From SKHV01 sp963678565 (GTDB lineage Bacteria; Bacteroidota; Bacteroidia; Bacteroidales; Prolixibacteraceae), in NCBI GenBank assembly GCA_963678565.1, contig OY782875.1, forward strand, positions 682,001 through 746,000: a stretch of 64,000 nt of DNA, read 5' to 3'. The first letter of the stretch is position 1. Each line of letters starts with the position of its first letter. The notes beneath the pieces were generated by a model. The model saw only the letters and a list, made by a program, of their open reading frames with translations, made no database searches and was not told the DNA's origin. Positions 19,558-28,313 of this stretch are shown piece by piece. The position numbers and the translations under genes are program-made.

Positions 19558-20809
19558 ATTGTTGTATCCAAGGTTGAATTACCCGATCGAGTGCCTCTTG
19601 ACCTTGAAGCCAAGAAAGGAAAACACCATAGTTCGTGATGGGAACATCCACTTGTCGCAAATCGCGCAAACGAGCCTGTAACTTTTGATTACTGATCATG
19701 CAACCACCGCAGTGAATAATCAGTTTGTAGTTTTCAAGTGCTTTATTGTCTTGAAATTCGCGTCCAAAATTATGCTCAATTTGAATTTTTGGATAACGTT
19801 TTTTTAATTGCTTTGGAATTTGAACCAAACCAATGTCCTCTTTAATTCTTGAATGATTACAGGCTTCGGCAATTAAAACTTTATCACCATCCTTAATCGA
19901 ATCTAGAGCTTTTATTCCTTCGTAGAATTCCGAAATCCGACCTTTGCTTACATAATTGATCATCATAATGCTGAAAGTAGTTAATTGCATGTCGTTCGGT
20001 GCCCATTTACTCATGATGTCCATCGCTTGCGAGTCGGTGATAATTGATTTTGGGCGTTTGTTAAAACTATTGATAAAGGCATCGAATCGCGTTTTTTCAA
20101 TTTCCGGATTTTCACCTCTTGCAGTTCCCAAATCTAAACGAAAAGAAACCGGATATCCCCAGTGGCGTGTAATGTATTCTTCGGCCATTGCTTGCGGACG
20201 CAGGTATCTTCCGGGTGGCGTTTCTTCGTCCATCGGGATAATTAAAATATGAAACTCATCCTTTTCCATAAAAGGAAGAAGTTCCATTTTTATATTCTTC
20301 GATTCAAAATTTTCAAGAACAAATTGTAAAAAACTTAGACGGTTTTCTTCGTTGATTACTGAAATTTCAATTTTTGGATAGAATTTCAGAAAAGGTAATT
20401 GAGCTTCAATTGTTGAAATATTATTTCTGTTTTCTTCTTCAAATAGGTTGTAAATAACCAAGATTTGCTTGTCCAATTCTCTTGCTTCATCCAGAACAAG
20501 CTGTTCTGTTTCGAATAAGTTGGTAGCAGGGTTGATGATTAAAAGCACCAAGTCGCATTCTTTTAAGGCTGTTAGCACTTTCTGTTTTTTCTTTTCGCCT
20601 AATCCCGATCCTTCATCCAAACCTGCGGTATCGTATAGTTTAACCGGTCCCATTCCATGAATTTCCTGCATGGCAATTTTTGTGTCGGCTGTTGTTCCTG
20701 GAGTTGCATCAACAATTGAGGTTTGCTGTTGGGTAAGTAGGTTCATCAAACTACTTTTCCCCGAATTCATTTTTCCAAAAATTCCAATATGATCGCGATC
20801 GACTAGCAT
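19556..20809 (-). CDS. hydF: [FeFe]-hydrogenase H-cluster maturation GTPase HydF
   Basis: HydF is the scaffold that assembles the 2Fe subcluster made by HydE and HydG and passes it to apo-hydrogenase. The 417-residue protein has an N-terminal Era-like GTPase domain (P-loop GKMNSGKSS at 12-20, DTAG at 60-63), a dimerisation domain, and the C-terminal cluster domain. The cluster signature CxH...HCxxC is intact: Cys317, His319, His366, Cys367, Cys370. The ATG chosen is close to the GTPase start, as usual. hydE, hydG and a hydrogenase gene are absent from the window, so hydF stands alone here. Confidence 0.95.
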   Translation of the reverse strand: MLVDRDHIGIFGKMNSGKSSLMNLLTQQQTSIVDATPGTTADTKIAMQEIHGMGPVKLYDTAGLDEGSGLGEKKKQKVLTALKECDLVLLIINPATNLFETEQLVLDEARELDKQILVIYNLFEEENRNNISTIEAQLPFLKFYPKIEISVINEENRLSFLQFVLENFESKNIKMELLPFMEKDEFHILIIPMDEETPPGRYLRPQAMAEEYITRHWGYPVSFRLDLGTARGENPEIEKTRFDAFINSFNKRPKSIITDSQAMDIMSKWAPNDMQLTTFSIMMINYVSKGRISEFYEGIKALDSIKDGDKVLIAEACNHSRIKEDIGLVQIPKQLKKRYPKIQIEHNFGREFQDNKALENYKLIIHCGGCMISNQKLQARLRDLRQVDVPITNYGVFLSWLQGQEALDRVIQPWIQQ

Positions 20810-21000
20810 TTGTATGGTCTTTAGTTGTTCTTTTCTGCAATTTACAATTTCATGTTGAAAAAGCGGTGCATTCTTAAACGCTTGTATGAAAAATAGGAAT
20901 AACTTTAATATTTGTCATTTGAATTGCTTGGTTTGAATAGCATGCTTCAACATTCAAATCAATATTTATTTTTAGATTTGTAGGTATACAAACTTTTGAA

Positions 21001-21471
21001 ATGGAGAAAATCGCAATATTTCCAGGATCATTTGATCCGTTTACAGTTGGACACGAATCGGTATTGAAACGAGCATTGCCAATGTTCGATAAAGTAATTG
21101 TTATGATCGGTGATAATAGTTCGAAAAAGAATTTATTTACTGTTGAGAACCGCATTCGTATGATTCAAGATGTTTTTGTTGACGAACCTAAAATTGTGGT
21201 CGACAAGCACGAAGGTCTAACGGTTGATTACTGCAAAGAAAACAAAGCCAATTTTATTATTAGAGGTTTACGAACTGCTGCCGATTTTGAGTACGAACGT
21301 GCCATTGCTCAGGTGAATAAAAAAATGTATTCAAAGCTGGAAACAATTTTCTTGTTAACCACTCCGGAACATACGCCAATCAATTCTTCGATTGTACGCG
21401 ATGTGCTACGTCACAATGGCGATGTAAGTATATTTGTGCCCGACAAAATAGATATCAAAGATTATTTGTAA
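21001..21471 (+). CDS. coaD: Phosphopantetheine adenylyltransferase
   Basis: Transfers AMP from ATP to 4'-phosphopantetheine, the penultimate step of coenzyme A synthesis. 156 residues, the usual length. The nucleotidyltransferase motif TVGH sits at 15-18 after FPGSFDPF, and the second motif INSSIVRDV (ISSTxxR-like) is near the end. A TAGATTTG box at 20973-20980 matches the -7 promoter consensus, though no good -33 box is visible. The gene is divergent from hydF. Confidence 0.97.
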   Translation: MEKIAIFPGSFDPFTVGHESVLKRALPMFDKVIVMIGDNSSKKNLFTVENRIRMIQDVFVDEPKIVVDKHEGLTVDYCKENKANFIIRGLRTAADFEYERAIAQVNKKMYSKLETIFLLTTPEHTPINSSIVRDVLRHNGDVSIFVPDKIDIKDYL

Positions 21472-21509
21472 TAGAAAATTAGATTGCGTTATTATTAACC
21501 TTGTTTTCG

Positions 21510-22883
21510 ATGAAAGTTTTTCTATTTCTTCTTGCAATCTTTCTTTGTTCGAGTGCTTTCTCTTCTCAAATTGAAATTACAGCAAAAGGCTATGCAGGCA
21601 AGTCATTAACGATTAAAAAGAGTGAGAACTTTTTACTTTCAGTTCAACCTACCTTAGGTGAAATAGTAATTCCCGATAACGAGGTGGTATCATTTGATTT
21701 TGAAGTAAAGCAGCCAACTCGCATTTTTCTGAACTTCGATATTTACGAAGGTTGGTTGATTGTGGAACCACATGGAAGGTATAAAATATCATTACCCGAG
21801 CCAAGTCAGCAAAAAACAAAATCTCCGTTTTTCGAGCCACTTTCTTTTCACTTTCTTCCAGAAAAAAGTGACTCCAGTTCCTTGAATTTCTTAATTGAAA
21901 AATACCAAAGGATTTACGATTCTGAGTTGGATGAAAATATTTCAAAATTGGTTTATGGAAAGTCATCAACCACGGCTCGGCAAATAATTGAGAGGATTGA
22001 GCTTGCTTTTGCAATGGTTGAAAACGACTATTTTGAAAATTATAGAAAGTTAAATTATGCAAGCATTGAATTACTGGCACAACCACGGTCTAAAAATGCT
22101 GTTCTTCAAAAATATTTGACAGGTGTTGAGGTAAAATATGGAAGCAAGGAGTATGCAGATTTTTTCAATCAACTCTTCACTAATTTCTTTACAACTTCGG
22201 AGTGGTCAAGTGGCATCGATAATTTAAAAAAACTCTTAAATAGTGGAAATCTTACGTCCCTTAAATTGAATATTGCGGAAGTAACACAATTAAATGATCA
22301 GCTTTGTGAAGCAATTGTTTTATATAATCTTGAAGACCTGTTTTTTAGTCGGCGCTACAATCCTAATGGATTGATGAAGTTGTTAAAGGAGATTGAAGCT
22401 AAATCAATTTATACAGAACATCAAGCAGTTGCAAAATATTTGAATCATAAATTTTTATTGCACTTGCCTGGTGCTGCTGCGCCATCGCTGAATATTCCAG
22501 ATTCGAAAGGTAATTTGTATAATTGGGGGGATTCTTATTTTAAATATGTGTATTTGTATTTTGCCAACGATGATACTTTGACTTTAAATAAGAATTTGAA
22601 GTATTTAGAGCAAATTTCTAATTCATTTCTGCGCGATTTAGAAATTGTGATTGTGGTTCCAAAAGATGTTCCAAACCCGCTGGCTGAATCAATAAGTAAA
22701 AATGAAACCCGATACATGTTTTTGAGTGCAGAAACGAATGATGAAGTTTATGATCGGTTTGATGTACGGGTTTTCCCCACTTTTTATTTGATCGACCCAA
22801 AGGGAAAAATGGTTTGGTTTCAAACGCCTTGGCCCGAAGAAAAGTTTGCGATTCAGTTTCAACAAGTTATTTCAAGAAGGTAG
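21510..22883 (+). CDS. Exported protein with C-terminal thioredoxin fold lacking CXXC
   Basis: 457 residues from the ATG at 21510 (a TTG three codons earlier is less likely). A signal peptide ends near SSAFSSQ. The middle is helical. The last ~130 residues have a TlpA/thioredoxin-like pattern, including the cis-proline strand VRVFPTFYLIDPKGK, but the position where CXXC should be holds no cysteine pair. It is therefore probably not a disulfide reductase but a thioredoxin-like binding domain. The 3' end overlaps the convergent Nudix gene by 17 bp. Confidence 0.7.
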   Translation: MKVFLFLLAIFLCSSAFSSQIEITAKGYAGKSLTIKKSENFLLSVQPTLGEIVIPDNEVVSFDFEVKQPTRIFLNFDIYEGWLIVEPHGRYKISLPEPSQQKTKSPFFEPLSFHFLPEKSDSSSLNFLIEKYQRIYDSELDENISKLVYGKSSTTARQIIERIELAFAMVENDYFENYRKLNYASIELLAQPRSKNAVLQKYLTGVEVKYGSKEYADFFNQLFTNFFTTSEWSSGIDNLKKLLNSGNLTSLKLNIAEVTQLNDQLCEAIVLYNLEDLFFSRRYNPNGLMKLLKEIEAKSIYTEHQAVAKYLNHKFLLHLPGAAAPSLNIPDSKGNLYNWGDSYFKYVYLYFANDDTLTLNKNLKYLEQISNSFLRDLEIVIVVPKDVPNPLAESISKNETRYMFLSAETNDEVYDRFDVRVFPTFYLIDPKGKMVWFQTPWPEEKFAIQFQQVISRR

Positions 22884-23493
22884 TCGCTTTTTCAAAAACG
22901 GGAACCAACGACGCATAGGTGTCGTTTAATATTGTCTCAATTTTTTCTGAGTTTACCCATTCAACTTTTTCAATAGATTCTTCGGTTTGTGGGGTGATGT
23001 TTTCGGTACCTGAATAGTTCATTAAATACCAATAACTTGGTTTTAGCACCCATCGGTTTTGGTCGTATTTATTTTGATAAATGTGATAAGTGGTTTCCAA
23101 TAACTTTTCAATTTCAGGACTTGTAATTCCGCATTCTTCTTCTACTTCTCGAATTGCTCCTGCTTCAATTGTTTCCCCTTTTTCAATTTTTCCTTTGGGT
23201 AAATCCCATTTTCCCATTCGATGGATACATAAAAGTTCTTGTTTTGTATTGAAAACAACTCCTCCTGCAGCTTCAATAATCTTAAATTGAGCAAAGAACC
23301 ATTCTTTAATTTTCTTCAAGTTTGAATTCCACATGTAAATCAATTTCTCATGCTCATTTGTTAAGAAATTTGAAGTTAAATTTTGAAGCTCAAGCTTTGA
23401 GTTTACCTCGTAGTTTTTCGAAAATTTAACATTTTCTAAAGCAGGTTCATCGTTTAGTAAAACTATTCGGTCATTGAAAAAAACTTTGTACAT
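22867..23493 (-). CDS. NUDIX hydrolase
   Basis: 208 residues from the ATG at 23491-23493; a TTG at 23502 would add only three residues. The Nudix box is complete (GKIEKGETIEAG followed by REVEEECGI, residues 101-123). The ~75 residues before the Nudix domain are an extension of unknown role. Nudix enzymes hydrolyse a nucleoside diphosphate linked to another moiety; the substrate cannot be read from the sequence. The start lies 25 bp from that of pyrE on the other strand. Confidence 0.87.
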   Translation of the reverse strand: MYKVFFNDRIVLLNDEPALENVKFSKNYEVNSKLELQNLTSNFLTNEHEKLIYMWNSNLKKIKEWFFAQFKIIEAAGGVVFNTKQELLCIHRMGKWDLPKGKIEKGETIEAGAIREVEEECGITSPEIEKLLETTYHIYQNKYDQNRWVLKPSYWYLMNYSGTENITPQTEESIEKVEWVNSEKIETILNDTYASLVPVFEKATTFLK

Positions 23494-23496
23494 TTG
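23466..23496 (+). promoter_or_regulatory. Candidate pyrE promoter inside the Nudix 5' end
   Basis: TACATTTG at 23489-23496 is an exact match to the -7 consensus TAnnTTTG. TTCG at 23466-23469 is a three-of-four -33 element at the standard 19-bp spacing. Both lie over the first codons of the divergent Nudix gene, giving a pyrE leader of about 17 bases. Confidence 0.55.
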
Positions 23497-23518
23497 CCCC
23501 AAATTAAAAATTAAAACT

Positions 23519-24151
23519 ATGAGTGATTACAGAATAGAAGTAACTCAAAAGCTTCTACAAATAAATACAATAAAAATTCAACCATCAAACCCATTTACTT
23601 GGGCTTCAGGTTGGAACTCACCTATATATTGCGATAATCGTAAGATTTTATCGTACCCTAAAATTCGCGAATATGTTTGCGAGCAATTTACAAAATTGGT
23701 GAAAGAATTGTACCCCGAAGCTGAAATAATTGCAGGGGTTGCAACCGGCGCAATTGCACACGGTGTTTTGGTTGCCGAAAAGTTAGGATTGCCTTTCGTT
23801 TATGTTCGCTCAACACCCAAAGATCATGGTTTGGAAAATTTGATTGAAGGTGATTTGAAACCGGGTCAGAAAGTGGTGGTAATTGAAGATTTAGTTTCAA
23901 CTGGAGGAAGCAGTATCAAAGCTGCTGAGGCTTTACAAAATTTCGGTGGCGATGTACTTGGTATGTTAGCAATTTTCTCGTATAACTTTAATTTGGCTGC
24001 CGATAATTTCGCAAAAGCTGGAATAAAATTAGATACATTAAGCAACTACCAGATTTTAATTGATTTGGCGCTTAAAGAAGGCGAGATCAAAGAAGATCAA
24101 TTGGAAAGCTTGAATAGCTGGAGAGAAAATCCTTCTGAGTGGGGAAAATAA
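23519..24151 (+). CDS. pyrE: Orotate phosphoribosyltransferase
   Basis: Joins orotate to PRPP to form OMP in pyrimidine synthesis. 210 residues from the ATG at 23519; an upstream in-frame TTG at 23474 would run into the divergent gene and is rejected. The PRPP-binding signature VVVIEDLVSTGGSS is intact, and the N-terminal NPFTWASGWNSPIYCDNR stretch is characteristic of the bacterial enzyme. Confidence 0.96.
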   Translation: MSDYRIEVTQKLLQINTIKIQPSNPFTWASGWNSPIYCDNRKILSYPKIREYVCEQFTKLVKELYPEAEIIAGVATGAIAHGVLVAEKLGLPFVYVRSTPKDHGLENLIEGDLKPGQKVVVIEDLVSTGGSSIKAAEALQNFGGDVLGMLAIFSYNFNLAADNFAKAGIKLDTLSNYQILIDLALKEGEIKEDQLESLNSWRENPSEWGK

Positions 24152-24171
24152 AATTTAAGTGATATAAGTAC

Positions 24172-24203
24172 AAAGCCGGTTTCTGAAGTGGAATCGGCTT
24201 TTT
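24172..24203 (+). terminator. Terminator of pyrE
   Basis: AAAGCCG and CGGCTTT with inner pairing form a hairpin followed by a T-run, 20 bp after the pyrE stop and before the SRPBCC gene. Confidence 0.7.
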
Positions 24204-24222
24204 AAATGATTAAAATTTTATC

Positions 24223-24672
24223 ATGGGTATAAGCAAATATGTTAGCGAAGTAAAAACTATAAATCACAACAATTTGGTGGTTTATAACTTTTTATCCGAT
24301 TTCCAGAATTTTAGTGCATTTTTAAATGAGCATTCGCTTGCACAAGTTTCTAAGCAGATTCCGAACATTGAAATATCCGATTTTCGAATTGATACCGATA
24401 GTTGTCATTTTACAATTTCGAACAAAGGAGAGGCCGGCTTGAAAATTATTGAACGGGAAGAACCCAAAACAATAAAAATAACCGGCGACGGACAAATGCC
24501 TTTTGAAGTTACTTTTTGGATTCAAATATTACCTGTTTCGGCGTATCAATCTAAAATTAGACTTACCTTGCATGCCGAACTGAATATGATGATGAAAATG
24601 GTTGCTGGTAAAAAACTTAAAGACGGCATTAATCAAATTGCTGATGCTTTATGTATGCTTCCTTATCGTTAG
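24223..24672 (+). CDS. SRPBCC-fold (START-like) protein
   Basis: 149 residues with the size and alternating beta pattern of the polyketide cyclase/START-like superfamily: an N-terminal helix region (VVYNFLSDFQNFSAFL), an antiparallel sheet and a long C-terminal helix (LKDGINQIADALCML). These form a hydrophobic cavity for small ligands or lipids. No catalytic motif is visible and its ligand is unknown. Confidence 0.7.
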   Translation: MGISKYVSEVKTINHNNLVVYNFLSDFQNFSAFLNEHSLAQVSKQIPNIEISDFRIDTDSCHFTISNKGEAGLKIIEREEPKTIKITGDGQMPFEVTFWIQILPVSAYQSKIRLTLHAELNMMMKMVAGKKLKDGINQIADALCMLPYR

Positions 24673-24710
24673 TCTGGCGGATAAAGTTAAAATACTATAA
24701 AAACCATGAC

Positions 24711-24765
24711 AGCCTGTCACTTTAAAGTAAGAACTCAACTTCTTTAAAGTGATAGGTTTTTTTTA
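24711..24765 (+). terminator. Terminator embedded in the 3' end of birA
   Basis: CCTGTCACTTTAAAG and CTTTAAAGTGATAGG form a nearly perfect 15-bp stem followed by eight T on the plus strand. It ends the SRPBCC transcript while overlapping the last codons of the convergent birA. Confidence 0.75.
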
Positions 24766-25468
24766 TGCCGTTTTCCTTAACAATTACCAGTTGACCAATT
24801 TGATTCACTCCCAGAATCTTACCGATAAAATCTCCCTCGTTATCACGAAATGAATGGAGTTGGTTTAATCGATATAATCGCTCAAAAAATGCCATGTCAA
24901 TTTCTTTTAATTCGCCATTTAATAGTCGATTGTACCAATGGTTTAAGTATTGAATTAAAAGATTAAGCATCTGCTTTAAATTAAACTCTTTTTTTGTGAG
25001 TTGGTACAATGAAATAGGGTTGGGTGCATTGCTTTTGAATTCCTTTTGGTTGATATTCAGCCCAATACCAATTATTGAGTGTTTTAGTTTACTTCCCATA
25101 ATTGCATTTTCTATCAAAATTCCTGCAATTTTTCTATCTTTAACGTAAATGTCGTTGGGCCACTTTATGGAAACAGAATCCACAAAATCGTCGAGCATTT
25201 CACATATTGAGAGTGTAATGATTTTAGAAATTAAGAACTGATACTTGACCGGAAGAAATTCAGGGTAAAGAATAAGCGAAAGGGTTAAGTTTTTATTTGG
25301 AGTACTTTCCCAAGTATTTTGAGCCTGTCCTCGGCCTGTTTGTTGTTCTTTTGCAACGATAATTGTTCCATCGCTTGTCAGGTTTTCACGCAACTTTTTG
25401 ATGGCATAGTTGTTGGTAGAATCTATAAGCTCTAAATTAATAATGTTATTGCCAATAATTTCTGACAT
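24722..25468 (-). CDS. birA: Biotin--[acetyl-CoA-carboxylase] ligase
   Basis: Attaches biotin to the carrier domain of carboxylases via biotinyl-AMP. 248 residues: the catalytic domain with GRGQAQNTW (biotin loop, from residue 45), KWPNDIYV and KIAGILIE, then the short SH3-like C-terminal domain. The N-terminal DNA-binding domain of E. coli BirA is absent, so this is the ligase-only type and not a repressor. Confidence 0.94.
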   Translation of the reverse strand: MSEIIGNNIINLELIDSTNNYAIKKLRENLTSDGTIIVAKEQQTGRGQAQNTWESTPNKNLTLSLILYPEFLPVKYQFLISKIITLSICEMLDDFVDSVSIKWPNDIYVKDRKIAGILIENAIMGSKLKHSIIGIGLNINQKEFKSNAPNPISLYQLTKKEFNLKQMLNLLIQYLNHWYNRLLNGELKEIDMAFFERLYRLNQLHSFRDNEGDFIGKILGVNQIGQLVIVKENGIKKTYHFKEVEFLL

Positions 25469-25545
25469 AATTTCAGAGGAGTTAATGCAGTAAAAAACTA
25501 AATTTGCGATAATTAATTACAAATATATAATAGAAGATATTTAAA

Positions 25546-25896
25546 TTGAGTTCTACAAATAATTTATTAAAAGCAATAATTGAAGGCGTTCAAAGTGTAA
25601 AGGGAGAAAATCTTATCGATATGGATTTATCCAATTTAGATCAGGCAGCATGTAATCACTTTGTGATTTGTCATGGAAACTCCGATACCCAGGTTGAAGC
25701 GATTGCACATTCAGTTGAAAAAAAGGTAAACGAAATGACCGGAGAAAAAGTTATTCATTCCGATGGTTACAGAAATGCCGAATGGATCTTACTCGATTTT
25801 GTTGATGTAATGGTTCACGTTTTTCAAAAAGATGTCAGAGAAAGATATGATCTTGAATCACTTTGGGCTGACGCTAAAATTAAAAATATAAACTAG
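25546..25896 (+). CDS. rsfS: Ribosome silencing factor RsfS
   Basis: Binds ribosomal protein L14 and blocks subunit joining in starvation. 116 residues with the DUF143 features (VICHGNSDTQVEAIAHSVE, DGYRNAEWILLDFVDVMVHVF, YDLESLWADA). The start is a TTG: no in-frame ATG lies upstream, and the next ATG is at codon 26, inside the fold. A TAAATTTG box at about 25499-25506 could be its -7 promoter element. It lies 14 bp ahead of ftsH and is probably in one transcript with it. Confidence 0.93.
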   Translation: MSSTNNLLKAIIEGVQSVKGENLIDMDLSNLDQAACNHFVICHGNSDTQVEAIAHSVEKKVNEMTGEKVIHSDGYRNAEWILLDFVDVMVHVFQKDVRERYDLESLWADAKIKNIN

Positions 25897-25910
25897 GTAA
25901 AATATTTCAA

Positions 25911-27944
25911 ATGGTTGATAATAATAAAAAGAAACCAAATAGTTTTAAGCCAAAATCATCTCCAAATGGCAACAAACCAAAATTTAATATTGCGTATTTC
26001 TATTTAGCCGCAATTTTAGTCATTTTTGGTTTGAACTATTTTATGTCGAGTGGTTCCACTGTATCGATGAGTACCCTTGAGGTGAAAACTCGCTTAATTC
26101 AAAATGACGATATTGACAAAATTGTTATTTTGAATAACGATTTGGCCAATATTTATCTTAAAAAATCAAGTTATCCGAATTATAAGGAAGAATTAGGCTC
26201 TGGTTTTAATAAACCAAGAGAGTCTGGTCCTCATTTCTCTGTTGAAATTGCTTCTGTTGATAATTTTTTAAATCAGGTAAAAGAAGCTAGTGAAGAATAC
26301 GGGCAGCCTGAAATTGAGGTACTTAACAGAAAAACGACCGACTGGTCAAATATTCTAAGTTTCTTATTGCCTATTGGATTATTGATTTTCTTTTACTGGT
26401 TTATTTTCCGCCGAATGAGCAAAGGTGGAGGCCCAGGTGGCGGTGGCGGAAATATTTTTAGTGTTGGGAAATCGCAAGCTAAAATATTCGATAAAGATCA
26501 AAAAGTAAGCACTACTTTCAAGGATGTTGCAGGTTTATCGGAAGCAAAAACCGAAATAGAAGAGATTGTTGCATTCTTGAAAAATCCTACCAAGTATACA
26601 AAACTGGGAGGTAAAATTCCAAAAGGTGCCTTATTAGTTGGACCTCCGGGAACAGGTAAAACCTTGTTGGCCAAAGCCGTTGCCGGCGAAGCAAATGTGC
26701 CGTTCTTCTCCATGTCGGGTTCCGATTTTGTTGAGATGTTTGTTGGTGTTGGTGCATCTCGTGTACGCGACTTGTTTAAGCAAGCCAAAGAAAAGTCACC
26801 TTGTATTGTATTCATCGACGAGATTGATGCCATTGGACGTGCTCGTGGCAAAAATCCAAATATGGGATCGAACGACGAACGTGAAAATACATTGAATCAG
26901 TTATTAACTGAAATGGATGGTTTCGATACCAATTCGGGGGTAATTATTTTAGCAGCAACCAACCGTGCTGATATCTTGGATAGAGCCTTGATGCGTGCCG
27001 GTCGTTTCGATCGCCAGATTCATGTTGAATTACCCGACTTAAACGAGCGTAAAGCAATTTTCAAAGTGCATTTGCGTCCGCTTAAAGTTGCTAAAGAATT
27101 GGATGAAGATTTTCTTTCAAAACAAACTCCTGGTTTTTCTGGAGCTGATATTGCCAACGTGAGTAACGAAGCAGCATTGATTGCGGCACGTAACGACCAT
27201 AAATCAGTTGAAAAACAAGATTTCTTAGATGCGATCGATCGAATTATTGGAGGTTTAGAAAAGAAAAATAAAATTATTTCGGCCGAAGAGAAAAAAACGA
27301 TTGCCTATCATGAGGCGGGTCATGCTGCTGTGAGCTGGTTATTAAAATACGCACATCCTTTAGTTAAAGTAACAATTGTTCCTCGAGGAAAAGCATTGGG
27401 AGCGGCCTGGTATTTGCCAGAAGAGCGATCAATTACTACCAAAGAACAAATGTTGGATGAAATGTGTGCAACTCTTGGTGGGCGTGCTGCTGAAGAATTA
27501 ATTTTTGGTAGAATTTCTTCAGGCGCACAAAACGATTTAGAACGCGTAACCAAATCGGCTTATGCCATGGTAAGTTATTTTGGGATGAGTGAAAAAGTAG
27601 GAAACCTAAGTTTTTACGATTCAACTGGCCAGTCTGATTTTGGTTTCAACAAACCTTACAGTGAAAAAACGGCTGAGTTGATCGATGCTGAAATTAAAAA
27701 CTTAGTTGAAGCGCAGTATATTAGAGCAAAAAAGGTATTGAGTGATAATGCTGAAGGGCACAAAAAATTAGCCGAAATACTCCTTACCCGAGAAGTTTTG
27801 TTTAGCGAAGACTTAACAGAAATATTTGGTAAAAGTGAAGCTCAAAAATATCAAGATGAGCAAAAAGAGTTAGCTGCAAAATTGCTTGAAGAAAAAGAGC
27901 AAAAAGTAATTGAAGCCCCAACAGTTGCAGAAGAGAAAGAATAA
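25911..27944 (+). CDS. ftsH: ATP-dependent zinc metalloprotease FtsH
   Basis: Membrane-anchored AAA+ protease for quality control of membrane and some soluble proteins. 677 residues: TM1 about 27-45, a periplasmic domain, TM2 about 145-166, a glycine-rich linker, the AAA domain with Walker A GPPGTGKT at 244-251 and Walker B FIDEID at 301-306, and the peptidase domain with zinc motif HEAGH at 467-471. The acidic C-terminal tail is typical. It is a standard full-length copy. Confidence 0.98.
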   Translation: MVDNNKKKPNSFKPKSSPNGNKPKFNIAYFYLAAILVIFGLNYFMSSGSTVSMSTLEVKTRLIQNDDIDKIVILNNDLANIYLKKSSYPNYKEELGSGFNKPRESGPHFSVEIASVDNFLNQVKEASEEYGQPEIEVLNRKTTDWSNILSFLLPIGLLIFFYWFIFRRMSKGGGPGGGGGNIFSVGKSQAKIFDKDQKVSTTFKDVAGLSEAKTEIEEIVAFLKNPTKYTKLGGKIPKGALLVGPPGTGKTLLAKAVAGEANVPFFSMSGSDFVEMFVGVGASRVRDLFKQAKEKSPCIVFIDEIDAIGRARGKNPNMGSNDERENTLNQLLTEMDGFDTNSGVIILAATNRADILDRALMRAGRFDRQIHVELPDLNERKAIFKVHLRPLKVAKELDEDFLSKQTPGFSGADIANVSNEAALIAARNDHKSVEKQDFLDAIDRIIGGLEKKNKIISAEEKKTIAYHEAGHAAVSWLLKYAHPLVKVTIVPRGKALGAAWYLPEERSITTKEQMLDEMCATLGGRAAEELIFGRISSGAQNDLERVTKSAYAMVSYFGMSEKVGNLSFYDSTGQSDFGFNKPYSEKTAELIDAEIKNLVEAQYIRAKKVLSDNAEGHKKLAEILLTREVLFSEDLTEIFGKSEAQKYQDEQKELAAKLLEEKEQKVIEAPTVAEEKE

Positions 27945-27967
27945 ATAGAAAAAGCCAAGAAATAGAT

Positions 27968-27997
27968 AAACCCGGTAAGTTTTAACTTATCGGGTTT
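27968..27997 (+). terminator. Terminator of rsfS-ftsH
   Basis: AAACCCGGTAAGT and ACTTATCGGGTTT form a 13-bp stem with one G.T pair and a 4-base loop, 24 bp after the ftsH stop. Confidence 0.8.
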
Positions 27998-28106
27998 TAT
28001 GTGTCAAAATTTTATGTATTTCTTAAAATATATGATATTTACATTGATAAACCTGCTTAATATTCGTTAACTTGAAAAATAAGTTAAATCTTTTAATACG
28101 TTTGTC

Positions 28107-28313
28107 ATGGAAAAAGGTTGGAAACAAGTATTTTTGAGTGCAGATTTGTATCGCGCCGAAATAGCAAAGGAGTTGTTAGAGAATAATGGGATTAATACGG
28201 TTATTTTAAATCAAAAAGATAGTACCATTAGGTCAGTAGGTAACATCGAGGTGTTTGTTCATGAAAAGAACGTAGAAAAGGCCACCGAGATATTAAAAAA
28301 ATTAAAGAGTTGA
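28107..28313 (+). CDS. DUF2007-family small protein
   Basis: 68 residues matching the DUF2007 (putative signal-transducing) pattern: WKQVFLSADLYRAEIAKELLENNGI followed in the family by a short beta segment and IEVFVHEKNVEKATEILK. It is a compact ferredoxin-like fold of unknown function, often found as an accessory or fused to other domains. Its stop TGA overlaps the TTG start of cdsA, so expression is coupled to phospholipid synthesis genes. Confidence 0.8.
   Translation: MEKGWKQVFLSADLYRAEIAKELLENNGINTVILNQKDSTIRSVGNIEVFVHEKNVEKATEILKKLKS

Noticed and set aside
28097..28104. Exact TACGTTTG promoter-like box just before the DUF2007 start
   Set aside because: It is two bases from the ATG, so transcription would start inside the gene; no -33 box at proper spacing.
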